From NCBI GenBank assembly GCA_937132065.1, contig CAKZNT010000049.1, positions 1 through 64,000 of the forward strand: 64,000 nucleotides of DNA, given 5' to 3'. A program made the position numbers and the translations under genes. Positions 17,829-28,479 of this stretch are shown here, one piece after another. The notes beneath the pieces were generated by a model. The model had not been told where the DNA came from. It was given only the letters and a program-made list of their open reading frames with translations, and made no database searches. The DNA is from an uncultured Loktanella sp. Its GTDB lineage: Bacteria > Pseudomonadota > Alphaproteobacteria > Rhodobacterales > Rhodobacteraceae. Each line of letters begins with the position of its first letter. Within the stretch, counting starts at the first letter, position 1.

Positions 17829-19640
17829 TTATTCGCCGATTGTGCCGTGCTTGTCGCGCAGCGCGTCCCGATAGAACGCTTTGATCAAGGCGACACACAT
17901 CAGGCCCATGACGACTGTGAAGGGCAGCGCGCCGATGATCATCGCACTTTTGAGTGCATCCATCGGGTTGTTTTCACCAGCTGCGAGGATCAGGGTTCCG
18001 ATCACCGCAGTCAGGATAAGCCCCCAGATGATCCGGTGCTTGACGCTGGTTTCTTCTTCGCCGCCTGACATGATTGTGTTGAGCACAAGGATGCCAGAGT
18101 CCGCAGATGTCACCAAGAACGTCATGATCAGCACTACACACATGATGGTGATGCCTGTCAGGAACCCGCCGTCGATCATTTGCCCCAATGTGACAAAGAG
18201 CTTGGCTGTGTTGGACGCGCCGATGATCGCACCATCTGCATTGCCTGCAAGTTCCAGATCAATCGCTGTACCGCCCAGGATTGCCATCCATGCGAAACAC
18301 ACCATTGCTGGCGCAAACACACAGCCGATGATGAATTCGCGCACGGTGCGCCCCTTGGAGATACGTGCGAGGAACAGGCCAACGAATGGCGAGAACGCGA
18401 TCCACCAAGCCCAGTAGAACGTGGTCCACTGTGCCTGCCAGCTAAACTGACGACCGTTTTCGCCAGCTGCATAGGCTGCTTTCAAGGTGTCCTCGTCAAG
18501 TTCTGCTGCTGCGCCAGTCAAGCCACCAACAAAGCCGCTATAGCTGCCCCATGGCCCTTGTGCTGCTGCGAGATCTGCGGCCAATGGCTTGGCTGCTTCT
18601 GGCAGTGCTGCGGCAAATTCGGCGGCTGATTGCGGCGCCCAAGGTCCAAAGCTCAGTTGTGCAAAGTGCAGGACGTAATCGACAAAGGCCGACCCGTAGG
18701 TGCTCATGGCGAAGACGAAAGACCCGAAGACGACAAATGTCAAAAGCAGGATCAGCGACAGGACAAGGTTGAGGTTAGAGAGGTATTTCACCCCTTTGCC
18801 AACGCCTGACACGGCCGAGATGATCGACATTGCCATGATCATCACCAGACCAGCCACGAGCCCCACCTTGTTTGGTGCGGGTGCGTCGCCTGTCATGTCC
18901 ATCATCCATTCCATGCCCGTAATCGCGTAGACTCCGTCAATGAACTGCGAGACACCAAAGCCGATCGTTACAGATACACCGAGGATTGTTGCGACAACGC
19001 CAAGCACGTCGACAACATGCCCGAGCGGCCCGTTTATGTGGCGCCCGAACAGGGGCGTCAGCGCCGAGCGGATCGTGAGCGGCATGCCACGTGTATAGGC
19101 GTAATATGCGAGGCTAAGCCCTGTTACGACGTAGATTGCCCAAGCATGGAAGCCGTAGTGCAAGAATGTGTAACGGAATGCGGATTGCAGTGCGTCCTCG
19201 GAGTTGGCAGCGACTGCGCCCGAAAGCACCTCGGGGTTAGACCCCCAAAGGCCGATAGGTTCTGCGGTCGCAAAGACCATCAGACCCACACCCAGACCAG
19301 CACCGAACATCATGGAGAACCATGAGAAGTTCGAAAACTCGGGCTTTTCGCCCGCTTGGCCCATGACCCGCGCCCCAGTTTTGGGCAAAAGCGCGATCAC
19401 CAGTAGGAAGAAGGCAAAGAACCCGACGATGACGATGTAAAAGCTGTTGAAGACTTCGAGAATGCGCCAGTTCCAGCTGCCCAAAGTTGCGTTTGCGTTG
19501 GCTGGAAAGAGCAGCGCCCATAGCACCAGCGCCACGATAATTGATTTTGATAACAACGCGATGGGCAGGCTATTGTCTTTGTAAAAGCCGTCATCCTGCG
19601 TGTTGATATCAATCTCCGTAAATGGAGCCTTGATTTTCAT
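17829..19640 (-). CDS. BCCT family betaine/carnitine/choline (candidate DMSP) transporter
   Basis: Multi-TM; FGAGLGVGLMVFATAEPIGLW, WTTFYWAWWIAFSPFVGLFLARISKGRTVREFI. Start set to MKIKAPFTE at 19640. Confidence 0.92.
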   Translation of the reverse strand: MKIKAPFTEIDINTQDDGFYKDNSLPIALLSKSIIVALVLWALLFPANANATLGSWNWRILEVFNSFYIVIVGFFAFFLLVIALLPKTGARVMGQAGEKPEFSNFSWFSMMFGAGLGVGLMVFATAEPIGLWGSNPEVLSGAVAANSEDALQSAFRYTFLHYGFHAWAIYVVTGLSLAYYAYTRGMPLTIRSALTPLFGRHINGPLGHVVDVLGVVATILGVSVTIGFGVSQFIDGVYAITGMEWMMDMTGDAPAPNKVGLVAGLVMIMAMSIISAVSGVGKGVKYLSNLNLVLSLILLLTFVVFGSFVFAMSTYGSAFVDYVLHFAQLSFGPWAPQSAAEFAAALPEAAKPLAADLAAAQGPWGSYSGFVGGLTGAAAELDEDTLKAAYAAGENGRQFSWQAQWTTFYWAWWIAFSPFVGLFLARISKGRTVREFIIGCVFAPAMVCFAWMAILGGTAIDLELAGNADGAIIGASNTAKLFVTLGQMIDGGFLTGITIMCVVLIMTFLVTSADSGILVLNTIMSGGEEETSVKHRIIWGLILTAVIGTLILAAGENNPMDALKSAMIIGALPFTVVMGLMCVALIKAFYRDALRDKHGTIGE

Positions 19641-19876
19641 TTTCCCCGTTCCTTTTATTGTTCTGGATGCGTTCACCAGTGCGGCGCGCAACTCTGTGTC
19701 GGATATATTAAGCGGCCCTTGTGCGCAGAGTCTAGGGACCGAAGCGACCATGCATTTGCAGGGTGCGACATTCTGGCAAGGGTTAAACAGCCCGTTCAGG
19801 TAATGAAACGCTGCTTTGCCAGCCGAAAGTGATCGGGGTGCTTGCGCTGGTCTGTTTTTTACTTTTTGGTATAAAA

Positions 19877-21094
19877 ATGGATATGGATATTGCATGGGTA
19901 CGGGCCCAATTTCCCGCATTTTCGCAGCCTTCGTTGGAAGGTCAGGCATTCTTTGAGAACGCGGGCGGGTCATATACCTGTCAGCAGGTGATCGACCGAT
20001 TGCACCGCTATTATACGCAGCGCAAGGTTCAGCCCTATGCGCCCTACGCCGCGTCGACCCTTGCGGGTGAAGAGATGGACGAGGCCCGCCGCCGATTGGC
20101 CGCGATGTTGGGCGTTGCGACCCATGAGTTGTCGTTTGGCCCCAGCACGACCCAGAACACCTATGTTCTGGCCAATGCCGTGCGCCGTTGGTTGAAGCCC
20201 GGCGAGGCGATTGTTGTGACCAATCAGGATCATGAGGCGAACTCTGGTCCTTGGCGTCGATTGGCAGAGGAGGGGGGTGAGGTCCGTGAATGGCAGATTG
20301 ATCCTGAAACGGGTCTCTTGCATGTCGCGGATCTTGAGGCGTTGCTTGACGATAAGGTGCGCCTCGTTTGTTTCCCGCATTGCTCGAATGTTGTGGGCGC
20401 TATCAATGATGTGGTCGAGATCACGGCCACAGCGCAGGCTGCGGGTGCGCGGGTTTGCATTGACGGTGTGAGCTACGCGCCCCACGGGTTTCCAGATGTG
20501 GGCGCAATTGGCTGCGACGTCTATCTGTTCAGCGCCTATAAGACGTTTGGCCCCCATCAAGGCATGATGGTGATCCGCGAAGATTTCGGCTTTGACCTGC
20601 CTAACCAAGGACACCACTTTAATGCTGATAGTCTTTACAAGCGGTTCACGCCTGCGGGGCCAGATCATGCGCAGGTCGCGGCGTCTGCGGGCATGGCTGA
20701 CTACATGGAGGCGTTTGCGGCCCGTCATGGCGGCGGCACGGGCGCAAAGGCCGCCCGCGTGGCCCATGATATGATGCGCGCCCATGAGGTCACGCTGTTG
20801 CAGCCCTTGCTTGATTATGTCGCGGCGAAAAACTCGGTGCGGTTGATCGGTCCGAGTGACGCCGCCCAGCGCGCGCCCACTGTTGCAATGGCGTTGCAAA
20901 CAAATGCCGAAGACGTGGCCAAATCGCTTGCTCCATTGGGGGTCATGGCGGGTGGCGGTGACTTTTACGCGGGCCGCCCGCTAGGTGCGATGGGCGTTGA
21001 TCTGGACAAAGGTGTGCTGCGGGTCAGTTTTGTGCATTACACACAGAAAGCCGAGGTTGATAAATTAATTTCTGCGCTAGATCAGGTGGTGTGA
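19877..21094 (+). CDS. Class V aminotransferase / cysteine desulfurase-like PLP enzyme
   Basis: FFENAGGSYTCQQV, VTNQDHEANSGPWRRLA, CIDGVSYAPHGFPDVGAIGCDVYLFSAYKTFGPHQG (PLP Lys). Confidence 0.85.
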   Translation: MDMDIAWVRAQFPAFSQPSLEGQAFFENAGGSYTCQQVIDRLHRYYTQRKVQPYAPYAASTLAGEEMDEARRRLAAMLGVATHELSFGPSTTQNTYVLANAVRRWLKPGEAIVVTNQDHEANSGPWRRLAEEGGEVREWQIDPETGLLHVADLEALLDDKVRLVCFPHCSNVVGAINDVVEITATAQAAGARVCIDGVSYAPHGFPDVGAIGCDVYLFSAYKTFGPHQGMMVIREDFGFDLPNQGHHFNADSLYKRFTPAGPDHAQVAASAGMADYMEAFAARHGGGTGAKAARVAHDMMRAHEVTLLQPLLDYVAAKNSVRLIGPSDAAQRAPTVAMALQTNAEDVAKSLAPLGVMAGGGDFYAGRPLGAMGVDLDKGVLRVSFVHYTQKAEVDKLISALDQVV

Positions 21095-21153
21095 GCCGAT
21101 CGGCTCATCTTGCTCTTGACGGGTAAGAACGTGAGGCAACCCGAGGGCAAGGC

Positions 21154-22572
21154 ATGGCAGAGTTAGCACCGGTTATAGTCTGGTTCAGACGTGATTTACG
21201 TACGCAGGATCATGCGGCTTTGGTGGCGGCTGTGGCGACTGGCCGTCCTGTCGTGTCGTTGTTTATCTATGATCCGTTGACCGAAGACATCGGGGCCGCT
21301 CCCAAGTTTCGCCTGAGCCTGTCGATTGCGCAATTGGCATCTGATTTGGAAGCCTTGGGCAGTCGGCTCATTTTGCGCCGTGGCCCCGCGCTTGCGGTCT
21401 TGCGCGAGGTGATTGCCGAGATGGGGGCAAGTGGCGTGTTTTGGTCGCGCCTCTATGATCCCGCAAGCAAGGCCCGCGACATCGCGGTGAAGGCTGCGTT
21501 GCAGGGCGACGGGTTGGATGTCCGTTCGTTTCAGGGGCACGTGCTGTTTGAACCGTGGAGTGTCGAGACCAAGACGGGCGGGTTTTACCGTGTGTTTACT
21601 CCGATGTGGAAATCGGTGCGCGCCCGTGAATTGCCAGCCTGCTTACCCGCCCCCAAAGCCCTGCGGCCGCCTGCAAAATGGCCCCGTTCAGACAATCTGG
21701 GCGCATGGCACATGGACTCCCCGATGGCGCGCGGCGCACAGGTTTTGCGCCCGTATTGTGTTGTCGGCCAAGGGGCGGCATTGGCCCGCCTTGACACCTT
21801 TATTGCCGAGCGTGTGGAGAATTATCAGGCAAATCGTGACCTGCCCGCAGTGGATGGCACGTCGCGCCTGTCCGAAAACCTGACCTACGGCGAGATTTCT
21901 CCGCTTACCTGTTGGCACGCGGGGTGGGGTGCTTTGCATGCGGGGGCTTCGCAAGCTGAGGTGTTTTTGAAGGAATTGGTCTGGCGCGAGTTTGCCTATC
22001 ATCTTGCCCATCATACCCCGCGCATCATTGACCAGAACTGGAAGCCCGATTGGGACGGGTTTGACTGGAACGAAGCGGACACCCCTGAGGTCGTCGCGTG
22101 GAAACAGGGCCGCACGGGCATCCCGTTTGTCGATGCGGCAATGCGCGAGATGTATGTCACGGGCACGATGCACAACCGTGGCCGCATGATCGTGGCGTCC
22201 TATTTGACCAAGCATTTGCTTACCCATTGGAAGGTCGGGCAGGCGTGGTTTGCCGATTGCCTGACGGATTGGGATCCTGCGAGCAATGCGATGGGCTGGC
22301 AATGGTCGGCAGGATCTGGCCCTGATGCGACACCGTATTTTCGCGTTTTCAATCCTGTGAGTCAGTTGGAAAAGTTCGATAAAGGGCATGTCTATGCGGA
22401 TCGCTGGATTGCGGAGAACCGATTGATGCCATCTGCAACGGCGCTTTCGTATTTTGATGCGATCCCGCTGCGGTGGGGTCTGTCGGCAGGTGATCCATAC
22501 CCCGCGCCTGTGATGACTGTCGATCTGGGGCGAAAACGCGCGCTAGATGCCTATGCCCAGCGCGGATTTTAG
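21154..22572 (+). CDS. phrB: Deoxyribodipyrimidine photolyase (cryptochrome/photolyase family)
   Basis: VIVWFRRDLRTQDHAAL; GTMHNRGRMIVASYLTKHLLTHWKVGQAWFADCLTDWDPASNAMGWQWSAGSG. Confidence 0.95.
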   Translation: MAELAPVIVWFRRDLRTQDHAALVAAVATGRPVVSLFIYDPLTEDIGAAPKFRLSLSIAQLASDLEALGSRLILRRGPALAVLREVIAEMGASGVFWSRLYDPASKARDIAVKAALQGDGLDVRSFQGHVLFEPWSVETKTGGFYRVFTPMWKSVRARELPACLPAPKALRPPAKWPRSDNLGAWHMDSPMARGAQVLRPYCVVGQGAALARLDTFIAERVENYQANRDLPAVDGTSRLSENLTYGEISPLTCWHAGWGALHAGASQAEVFLKELVWREFAYHLAHHTPRIIDQNWKPDWDGFDWNEADTPEVVAWKQGRTGIPFVDAAMREMYVTGTMHNRGRMIVASYLTKHLLTHWKVGQAWFADCLTDWDPASNAMGWQWSAGSGPDATPYFRVFNPVSQLEKFDKGHVYADRWIAENRLMPSATALSYFDAIPLRWGLSAGDPYPAPVMTVDLGRKRALDAYAQRGF

Positions 22573-22717
22573 ATCACGCTTGAGGACCGATTGGGCGCTT
22601 GGCGTTCGTTTTGCTTGTGCTGCCCTGCGTCATCGCTGAAACTACAGGCAAACGCAGGCAATCAAGCGCGCATAAGACGCGGCCAAGGGTCTGCACTACA
22701 TTTGAGGGAGCAGACCC

Positions 22718-23158
22718 ATGCCAACCGCCGCACGTCTTGTTGGTGCGATCGCCTTTGCGATCGTCGGATTTTTCATTTTTAACGCGATGCTGCCTGAATA
22801 TGGCGATGATACTGTGCCGCGCTTTTTGCTGCCGCTTTGCATTGGCGCGGGGCTATGGGCGGGCTGGGTTCTGTGTGGCAAACACGCGCATAGTGTTGTC
22901 TCGGGGATCGGCACGGGCCTGACGGCAGGCATTGCGCAGGGGTTCTGGATTTTGTTGATCATGTCGTTTGTGCGCATGATCGAGCAATCCTTGCGCCGCC
23001 GCTACGATGGCCCGATGGAGGCCGTTGTCGATGTATTTACCATTATGTTTGATAATGGCGTCATGTTTGGCACGACATTGATGGCGATCACGGTGCTTGG
23101 TGGCAGTGTGATTGCGGGTATGATCACGGGTGCAATCGGTAAAAAGTATCCACGTTAA
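22718..23158 (+). CDS. trgA: TrgA family (tellurite-resistance locus) membrane protein
   Basis: TM protein immediately preceding trgB- and cysK-like genes, an order known from Rhodobacter sphaeroides. Confidence 0.82.
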   Translation: MPTAARLVGAIAFAIVGFFIFNAMLPEYGDDTVPRFLLPLCIGAGLWAGWVLCGKHAHSVVSGIGTGLTAGIAQGFWILLIMSFVRMIEQSLRRRYDGPMEAVVDVFTIMFDNGVMFGTTLMAITVLGGSVIAGMITGAIGKKYPR

Positions 23159-24279
23159 TGGATGTTTTTGTCTATGGCACGCTGCGCTCTGAGGCGTTGC
23201 AGCAAGCTGTTGCAGGCGGTGCAAAGGTCGAGAGCGAGGCAGCTCGTTTTGCGGGTCATAGCGTTATGGCCGCGTCCCAAGCCGTCGCGCCGATCCTATG
23301 CGTGGCCCCGAACGATGCAGCGGAAGGCCTTGTTTTGCTTGGCTTGAGCCAAGAGCAGGTTCACCGTCTTGATCTGTATCAGGGTGTGTTTGGCTATGCG
23401 CGCAAGTGTGCGATGGTTCAAACCCGTCAAGGGAAGCGGTCCGTTCAAGTTTACATGGCCGATGCAGGGGGGATATCAATGCTGGAGCATTGGTCATTTG
23501 CAAAGTGGCAGGCCGGCAATGAGGCGGCTGCGGTTTTGGCTGCAACTGAAATTTTCGCATACGATCCGATGCTTTCGTTGCAAGATATTCGCCAGCGTTT
23601 TCAAATGATTGAGAGGCGGTCTTGGGCAAAGCTGCGGGCACAGGGTAGCCCGCAAGAGACAACTGTCAGGCATCATGCAAAGGCGGAGGATGTCACTATC
23701 CGCCACGCTTATCCGCCGCACGGCTCGTTTTTTGCGATGCAGTCTGTTGAGGTGGATTATCGCCAGTTTGATGGCACACGCAGCCCTGTTGTGGCGCGCG
23801 AGGTCTTTCTTGGCGTCGATGCGGCGATTGTCTTGCCATATGATATGAAACGGGATCGCATTTTGCTGGTTGAGCAGATGCGCATGGGTGCTGTTATGCG
23901 CCAAGACCCGCAGCCGTGGCTGCTTGAGCCGATTGCGGGCATGGTTGACGGGGGTGAAACGCCAGAAGAGGCCGCGCGGCGCGAAAGTGCGGAAGAAGCA
24001 CAGCTACATAAGCTGGAGCTGCGCCACATTGCTTCGTTTTATCCAAGCCCCGGATCAACGACCGACTACTTTTACACGTATTTGGGCTTGTGTGATTTAC
24101 CTGATGATCATGTTGCGTTTGGCGGTTTGGACGCGGAATCCGAGGATTTGCGGCTGCACTTAATGGGTTTTGAAGCCGCATTGGCGCTGGTGAGATCGGG
24201 GGAAATCAATGCGGGGCCGTTGGTGATGATGCTCTATTGGCTCGCAACGCAGCGCGATGCATTGCGTGCGGCCCTCTGA
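23158..24279 (+). CDS. trgB: TrgB-like protein: gamma-glutamylcyclotransferase-like N-terminus plus NUDIX hydrolase
   Basis: MDVFVYGTLRSEAL (GGCT-like) and Nudix box GMVDGGETPEEAARRESAEEAQL. Confidence 0.85.
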   Translation: MDVFVYGTLRSEALQQAVAGGAKVESEAARFAGHSVMAASQAVAPILCVAPNDAAEGLVLLGLSQEQVHRLDLYQGVFGYARKCAMVQTRQGKRSVQVYMADAGGISMLEHWSFAKWQAGNEAAAVLAATEIFAYDPMLSLQDIRQRFQMIERRSWAKLRAQGSPQETTVRHHAKAEDVTIRHAYPPHGSFFAMQSVEVDYRQFDGTRSPVVAREVFLGVDAAIVLPYDMKRDRILLVEQMRMGAVMRQDPQPWLLEPIAGMVDGGETPEEAARRESAEEAQLHKLELRHIASFYPSPGSTTDYFYTYLGLCDLPDDHVAFGGLDAESEDLRLHLMGFEAALALVRSGEINAGPLVMMLYWLATQRDALRAAL

Positions 24280-24317
24280 CAGCCTAGATATATCGGGAAT
24301 TGTAGTGAGGGCAGACC

Positions 24318-25352
24318 ATGCACATGAAATCCGATTTGGCCGCAGCTGTTGGCAACACCCCTTTGATCAAATTGCGGGCGGCCTCCGAGGCCACGGGATG
24401 CACGATTTTAGGCAAAGCGGAGTTCATGAATCCGGGTCAGTCGGTCAAGGATCGCGCGGCGCTGTTTATCATCAAGGATGCAATTGCCCGCGGTGATCTG
24501 AAGCCCGGCGGCACGATTGTCGAAGGCACGGCGGGCAATACCGGTATCGGCCTTGCGCTTGTCGGGGCGTCAATGGGGTTCAAGACTGTCATTGTGATCC
24601 CCGATACCCAATCCCAAGAAAAGAAGGATATGCTGCGCATTGCGGGCGCCGAGCTTATTGAAGTGCCTGCTGCCCCTTATCGCAATCCCAACAACTTTGT
24701 CCGCTATTCGGGCCGTTTGGCCGAGAAGCTGGCGCGTGAGACCAACGAGGGCGTAATCTGGGCGAACCAGTTTGACAACGTGGCGAACCGTCAGGCGCAT
24801 ATTGAAGGCACGGGCCCCGAGATTTGGGAGCAGACCGACGGGAAGGTCGATGGCTTTATCTGTGCTGTCGGGTCGGGTGGCACGCTTGCGGGCGTTGGCA
24901 TGGCGTTGCAGCCAAAGGGCGTGAAGATCGGCTTGGCTGATCCTGACGGTGCTGGTTTGCACAGCTTTTACACGACTGGCGAAATTGCGATGTCTGGCGG
25001 CTCGATTGCCGAAGGGATCGGGCAGGTGCGTATCACCAAGAACCTTGAAGGGTTCACCCCTGATTTCAGCTATAACATCCCTGATACCGAGGCCTTGCCG
25101 ATTGTCTTTGATCTGTTGGCGGATGAAGGCCTTTGCATGGGGGGATCGACGGGCATTAACGTGGCGGGCGCGATCCGCATGGCCCGCGAAATGGGCCCCG
25201 GTCATACGATCGTCACTGTGCTATGCGATTACGGAACCCGCTATCAGGGCAAGTTGTTTAACCCTGCTTTCCTGCGCGAAAAGGGATTGCCGTTTCCTGC
25301 CTGGCTTGAGGACCGTCCTTCGACTATTCCAACTGTTTTTGAAGAGCTATGA
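24318..25352 (+). CDS. cysK: Cysteine synthase A
   Basis: VGNTPLIKL, PGQSVKDRAAL (PLP Lys), GTAGNTGIGLA. Confidence 0.95.
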   Translation: MHMKSDLAAAVGNTPLIKLRAASEATGCTILGKAEFMNPGQSVKDRAALFIIKDAIARGDLKPGGTIVEGTAGNTGIGLALVGASMGFKTVIVIPDTQSQEKKDMLRIAGAELIEVPAAPYRNPNNFVRYSGRLAEKLARETNEGVIWANQFDNVANRQAHIEGTGPEIWEQTDGKVDGFICAVGSGGTLAGVGMALQPKGVKIGLADPDGAGLHSFYTTGEIAMSGGSIAEGIGQVRITKNLEGFTPDFSYNIPDTEALPIVFDLLADEGLCMGGSTGINVAGAIRMAREMGPGHTIVTVLCDYGTRYQGKLFNPAFLREKGLPFPAWLEDRPSTIPTVFEEL

Positions 25353-27760
25353 CCTTGCGGCTACTGGGCGTCGCGATTTGCTGCGCGCTCATGGGCGCTG
25401 GTGCTTTGAGCGCGCAAGCCGTTGTTGACGGCGAAACTATTGGACTTCCCCAAGTCATTGAAGCCCCGAGCGAGCCTGACGTTGTCGACGAACCTGCGCT
25501 CATAGCGGGCGTCGATTTTGACGAATGGTCGGCGTTTGCCATACAGGCCGAAGGGATCGTCGAGCCTGGAACGGCGTCAAGTTTTGCATTGTCGCGCGTG
25601 CGCGCCAAGCTTGTCCCTTGGCGCGATATTTTTACCAAGGCCCAAGGGATCAACAGCGCCCGATTGGCCACGATTGATCGCCAGATTGCCGCGCTGTCGC
25701 CGACGGACGAAACGGCTGATCCAAATCCGTTGATTGTCTCGCGACTGGACGCGTTAAAATCAGAGCGCACCCGATTGGCCCGCCCCAATTTGCTTGCGCA
25801 AGAGGCCTATGCGCGCGCGGACGGGTTGATTGGTGAAATCGACAGTCAAGACCGTGCCTTGGAGACCGTCCGTTTGATGGCGCGCGGGGCGTCGCCTGCA
25901 AATCCCACGTATTGGCCCACGGCGATGGCCGCACTTGGTGTGTCGCTGACGGATGCCCTGAGCGAGACCTATGCCAATGCGGTTGTCTTTAAGAATGATG
26001 GCCGCTGGTTCAGTCGTTTGGGCACAGTGCTTGGCTCATTGATTGCCGTTATTTTCTTTGTGTTTTGGGTGCGCTCGCGGTTGTCCCGACTGGCGCGAAA
26101 AGACATTGGATCAACGCCGCGCGTTCACTCTGTCGCGCGGTTCCTGCTGACGGTTGCGCGGGTGATTTTGCCCGTTGTCGGCCTTACGGTGTTGACGGGC
26201 ATTCTGGCCAGTTCGGGGCTGTTTGGCCTCATTGGTCTGGAAGTCGTTGCAGTGCTGCCCGCGGCGGGTGCTTTGATCTTTATTACCAAGTGGTTGGCAG
26301 ATCATTACTTTCCCAAGCATCCCGATAACGATGGCTTGCTTGGTTATGATGTGCAGACGCGCAGGCTTGGCCGCAAATTTGCTGTCTTACTGGGGTGGAC
26401 GCTGGCGTTGAGTATCTTGGTTGACGCCCTTATTTCGTCGTCGCGTGCTACGGCGGTGACTCTGGATGTCATCAACCTGCCGTTTCAATTGCTGACCGGC
26501 TGGTTGCTTTGGCGGCTTGGCGCACAGGTTGCCCAATCGGCTTCCCCTGACTCCCAAACCATTTTCAAACGCAATCGCATCCGCAAGTTTATTGGCCGTG
26601 GCGCGCAAGCCTTTGCGGTTGCGGGGCCATTGGCCTCCTTGCTGGGGTTCGGGGCTGCGGCGCAGTCGATCACGATCCCTGCGGTTGTGTCGCTTGCGAT
26701 TGTCGCGACAATTGCGGTTTTGCACCGTCTCAGCTTTGAGGTGATGAGCCACTCTGACGTGATTGTGGACGCGGATAGCCCGACCACAGAGATCAGCGAC
26801 ACCCGCGGGTCCGGCCTTTGGCCTGTGGTCGTGAACTTTGTTGTTGTGATGATCAGCCTGCCTGTCTTTGCCCTTGTTTGGGGCATGTCGACATCCGAGC
26901 TGGCCGAAATCTGGACGCGGTTCCTTGCTGGATTTAGCGTTGGTGGCGCAACGATTTCACCAACGAGTTTTCTGACGTTTGCCACGGTTTTTGCCGTCGG
27001 GTATGTCATCACCGGATTTATCAAAACGAGTTTGAAGATGTCGGTTTTGCCGCGCACGCAGCTTGATCTGGGCGGCCAGAACGCGATTGTCGCGGGCACG
27101 GGATATGTCGGGATTTTCCTTGCTGCCTTGATTGCATTTAGCGTGGCGGGCATTGATTTGTCGTCCCTTGCAATTGTTGCAGGTGCGCTGTCGGTCGGGA
27201 TCGGTTTTGGCTTGCAGAATATTGTTTCCAACTTTGTGTCGGGGATCATTTTGCTGATTGAGCGTCCTATTGGCGAGGGCGATATGATCGAGGTGGGCGG
27301 TCAGATGGGCTATGTGCGCGATATCTCTGTGCGCTCGACCCGCATCGAGACCTTTGACCGCACTGACGTGATTGTGCCCAATGCCGATCTGGTCAGCGGG
27401 CAGGTGACCAACTGGACCCGAGGGAGCCTTGTTGGCCGCACAATTGTTGCTGTTGGCGTTGGCTATAGTTCGGATACGAAACGCGTGGTCGAAATATTGC
27501 AAGAGATTGCTGAGGCCAATCCGATTGTTGTCTTGAACCCGCCGCCTTCGGTTTTGCTGATGAACATCGGTGCAGACAGCTTTAATTTTGAAATTCGCGC
27601 AATTATCCGCGATGTTAATTTCGTCAATGTCGCAAAGTCAGAGATGTATCTGGAGATCATCCGCCGGTTTGCCGATGAAGGTATCGAGATGCCATACCAA
27701 CAGCGTGATCTTTGGCTGCGCAATCCTGAAATGCTGCGCCCGCAAGGAGACCCCGCATGA
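25349..27760 (+). CDS. DUF3772 / MscS-family mechanosensitive ion channel
   Basis: Long periplasmic N-term, multi-TM, MscS core VGIGFGLQNIVSNFVSGIILLIERPIGEGDMIEV...VIVPNADLVSGQVTNWT. Confidence 0.92.
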   Translation: MTLRLLGVAICCALMGAGALSAQAVVDGETIGLPQVIEAPSEPDVVDEPALIAGVDFDEWSAFAIQAEGIVEPGTASSFALSRVRAKLVPWRDIFTKAQGINSARLATIDRQIAALSPTDETADPNPLIVSRLDALKSERTRLARPNLLAQEAYARADGLIGEIDSQDRALETVRLMARGASPANPTYWPTAMAALGVSLTDALSETYANAVVFKNDGRWFSRLGTVLGSLIAVIFFVFWVRSRLSRLARKDIGSTPRVHSVARFLLTVARVILPVVGLTVLTGILASSGLFGLIGLEVVAVLPAAGALIFITKWLADHYFPKHPDNDGLLGYDVQTRRLGRKFAVLLGWTLALSILVDALISSSRATAVTLDVINLPFQLLTGWLLWRLGAQVAQSASPDSQTIFKRNRIRKFIGRGAQAFAVAGPLASLLGFGAAAQSITIPAVVSLAIVATIAVLHRLSFEVMSHSDVIVDADSPTTEISDTRGSGLWPVVVNFVVVMISLPVFALVWGMSTSELAEIWTRFLAGFSVGGATISPTSFLTFATVFAVGYVITGFIKTSLKMSVLPRTQLDLGGQNAIVAGTGYVGIFLAALIAFSVAGIDLSSLAIVAGALSVGIGFGLQNIVSNFVSGIILLIERPIGEGDMIEVGGQMGYVRDISVRSTRIETFDRTDVIVPNADLVSGQVTNWTRGSLVGRTIVAVGVGYSSDTKRVVEILQEIAEANPIVVLNPPPSVLLMNIGADSFNFEIRAIIRDVNFVNVAKSEMYLEIIRRFADEGIEMPYQQRDLWLRNPEMLRPQGDPA

Positions 27761-28479
27761 CCGACCTTTTATTTCGCAAGGATGCCTATTTGCGCGAGGC
27801 CACTGGCACGGTGATGGCGATTACCGATGAGGGCGGGATCGTTCTTGACCGCACCATCTTTTATCCGACCTCTGGTGGCCAACCCGGTGATAGCGGTCAC
27901 TTGGCGTGGGACGGTGGCCGTATGGAGATTGCCACCGCGATCAAGGGCGTGGGCGATGATGTGGTGCTTGTGCCTGCCGAGCCTGTCGCAATGCCAATGG
28001 TCGGTGACAAGGTCACCCAGAAGATTACATGGGATCGCAGGCATCGCCTGATGCGGGTTCATACCGCGCTCCATCTGTTGTCGGTCGTTATTCCGTTGCC
28101 AGTGTCGGGCGGCGCAATATCTGTCGAGAAGGGCCGTTTGGATTTTGACATGCCTGACGCCCCCGACGACAAGGCCGCATTGGATGACACCATCAACAAA
28201 CTGATTGCTTGCAATTTTGCCGTCAGTGACGAGTGGATCACGGATGAAGAGCTTGATGCCAATCCCGCCCTTGTAAAGACGATGTCGGTCCAGCCCCCCC
28301 GTGGCTCGGGTCAAATCCGTCTAGTGCGTATCGGTGTTGGGGAAAACACTGCCGATCTTCAGCCTTGTGGCGGCACGCATGTATCTAACACCTCCGAGAT
28401 CGGCCCTGTGCGCATTGGTAAGATCGAGAAGAAGGGCAAGCAAAACCGCCGCGTCTATTTGCATTTGGCGGACGCCTGA
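27757..28479 (+). CDS. Alanyl-tRNA editing protein (AlaX)
   Basis: TIFYPTSGGQPGDSGHL; RVHTALHLLS; PCGGTHVSNTSEIGPVRIGKIEKKGKQNRR. Confidence 0.93.
   Translation: MTDLLFRKDAYLREATGTVMAITDEGGIVLDRTIFYPTSGGQPGDSGHLAWDGGRMEIATAIKGVGDDVVLVPAEPVAMPMVGDKVTQKITWDRRHRLMRVHTALHLLSVVIPLPVSGGAISVEKGRLDFDMPDAPDDKAALDDTINKLIACNFAVSDEWITDEELDANPALVKTMSVQPPRGSGQIRLVRIGVGENTADLQPCGGTHVSNTSEIGPVRIGKIEKKGKQNRRVYLHLADA

Noticed and set aside
19641-19973. 111-aa N-terminal extension of the BCCT ORF
   Set aside because: Extension lacks transporter features and runs into the divergent intergenic region; MKIKAPFTE at 19640 is the plausible start.
19970-20899. 309-aa minus-strand ORF
   Set aside because: Antisense to the class V aminotransferase gene.
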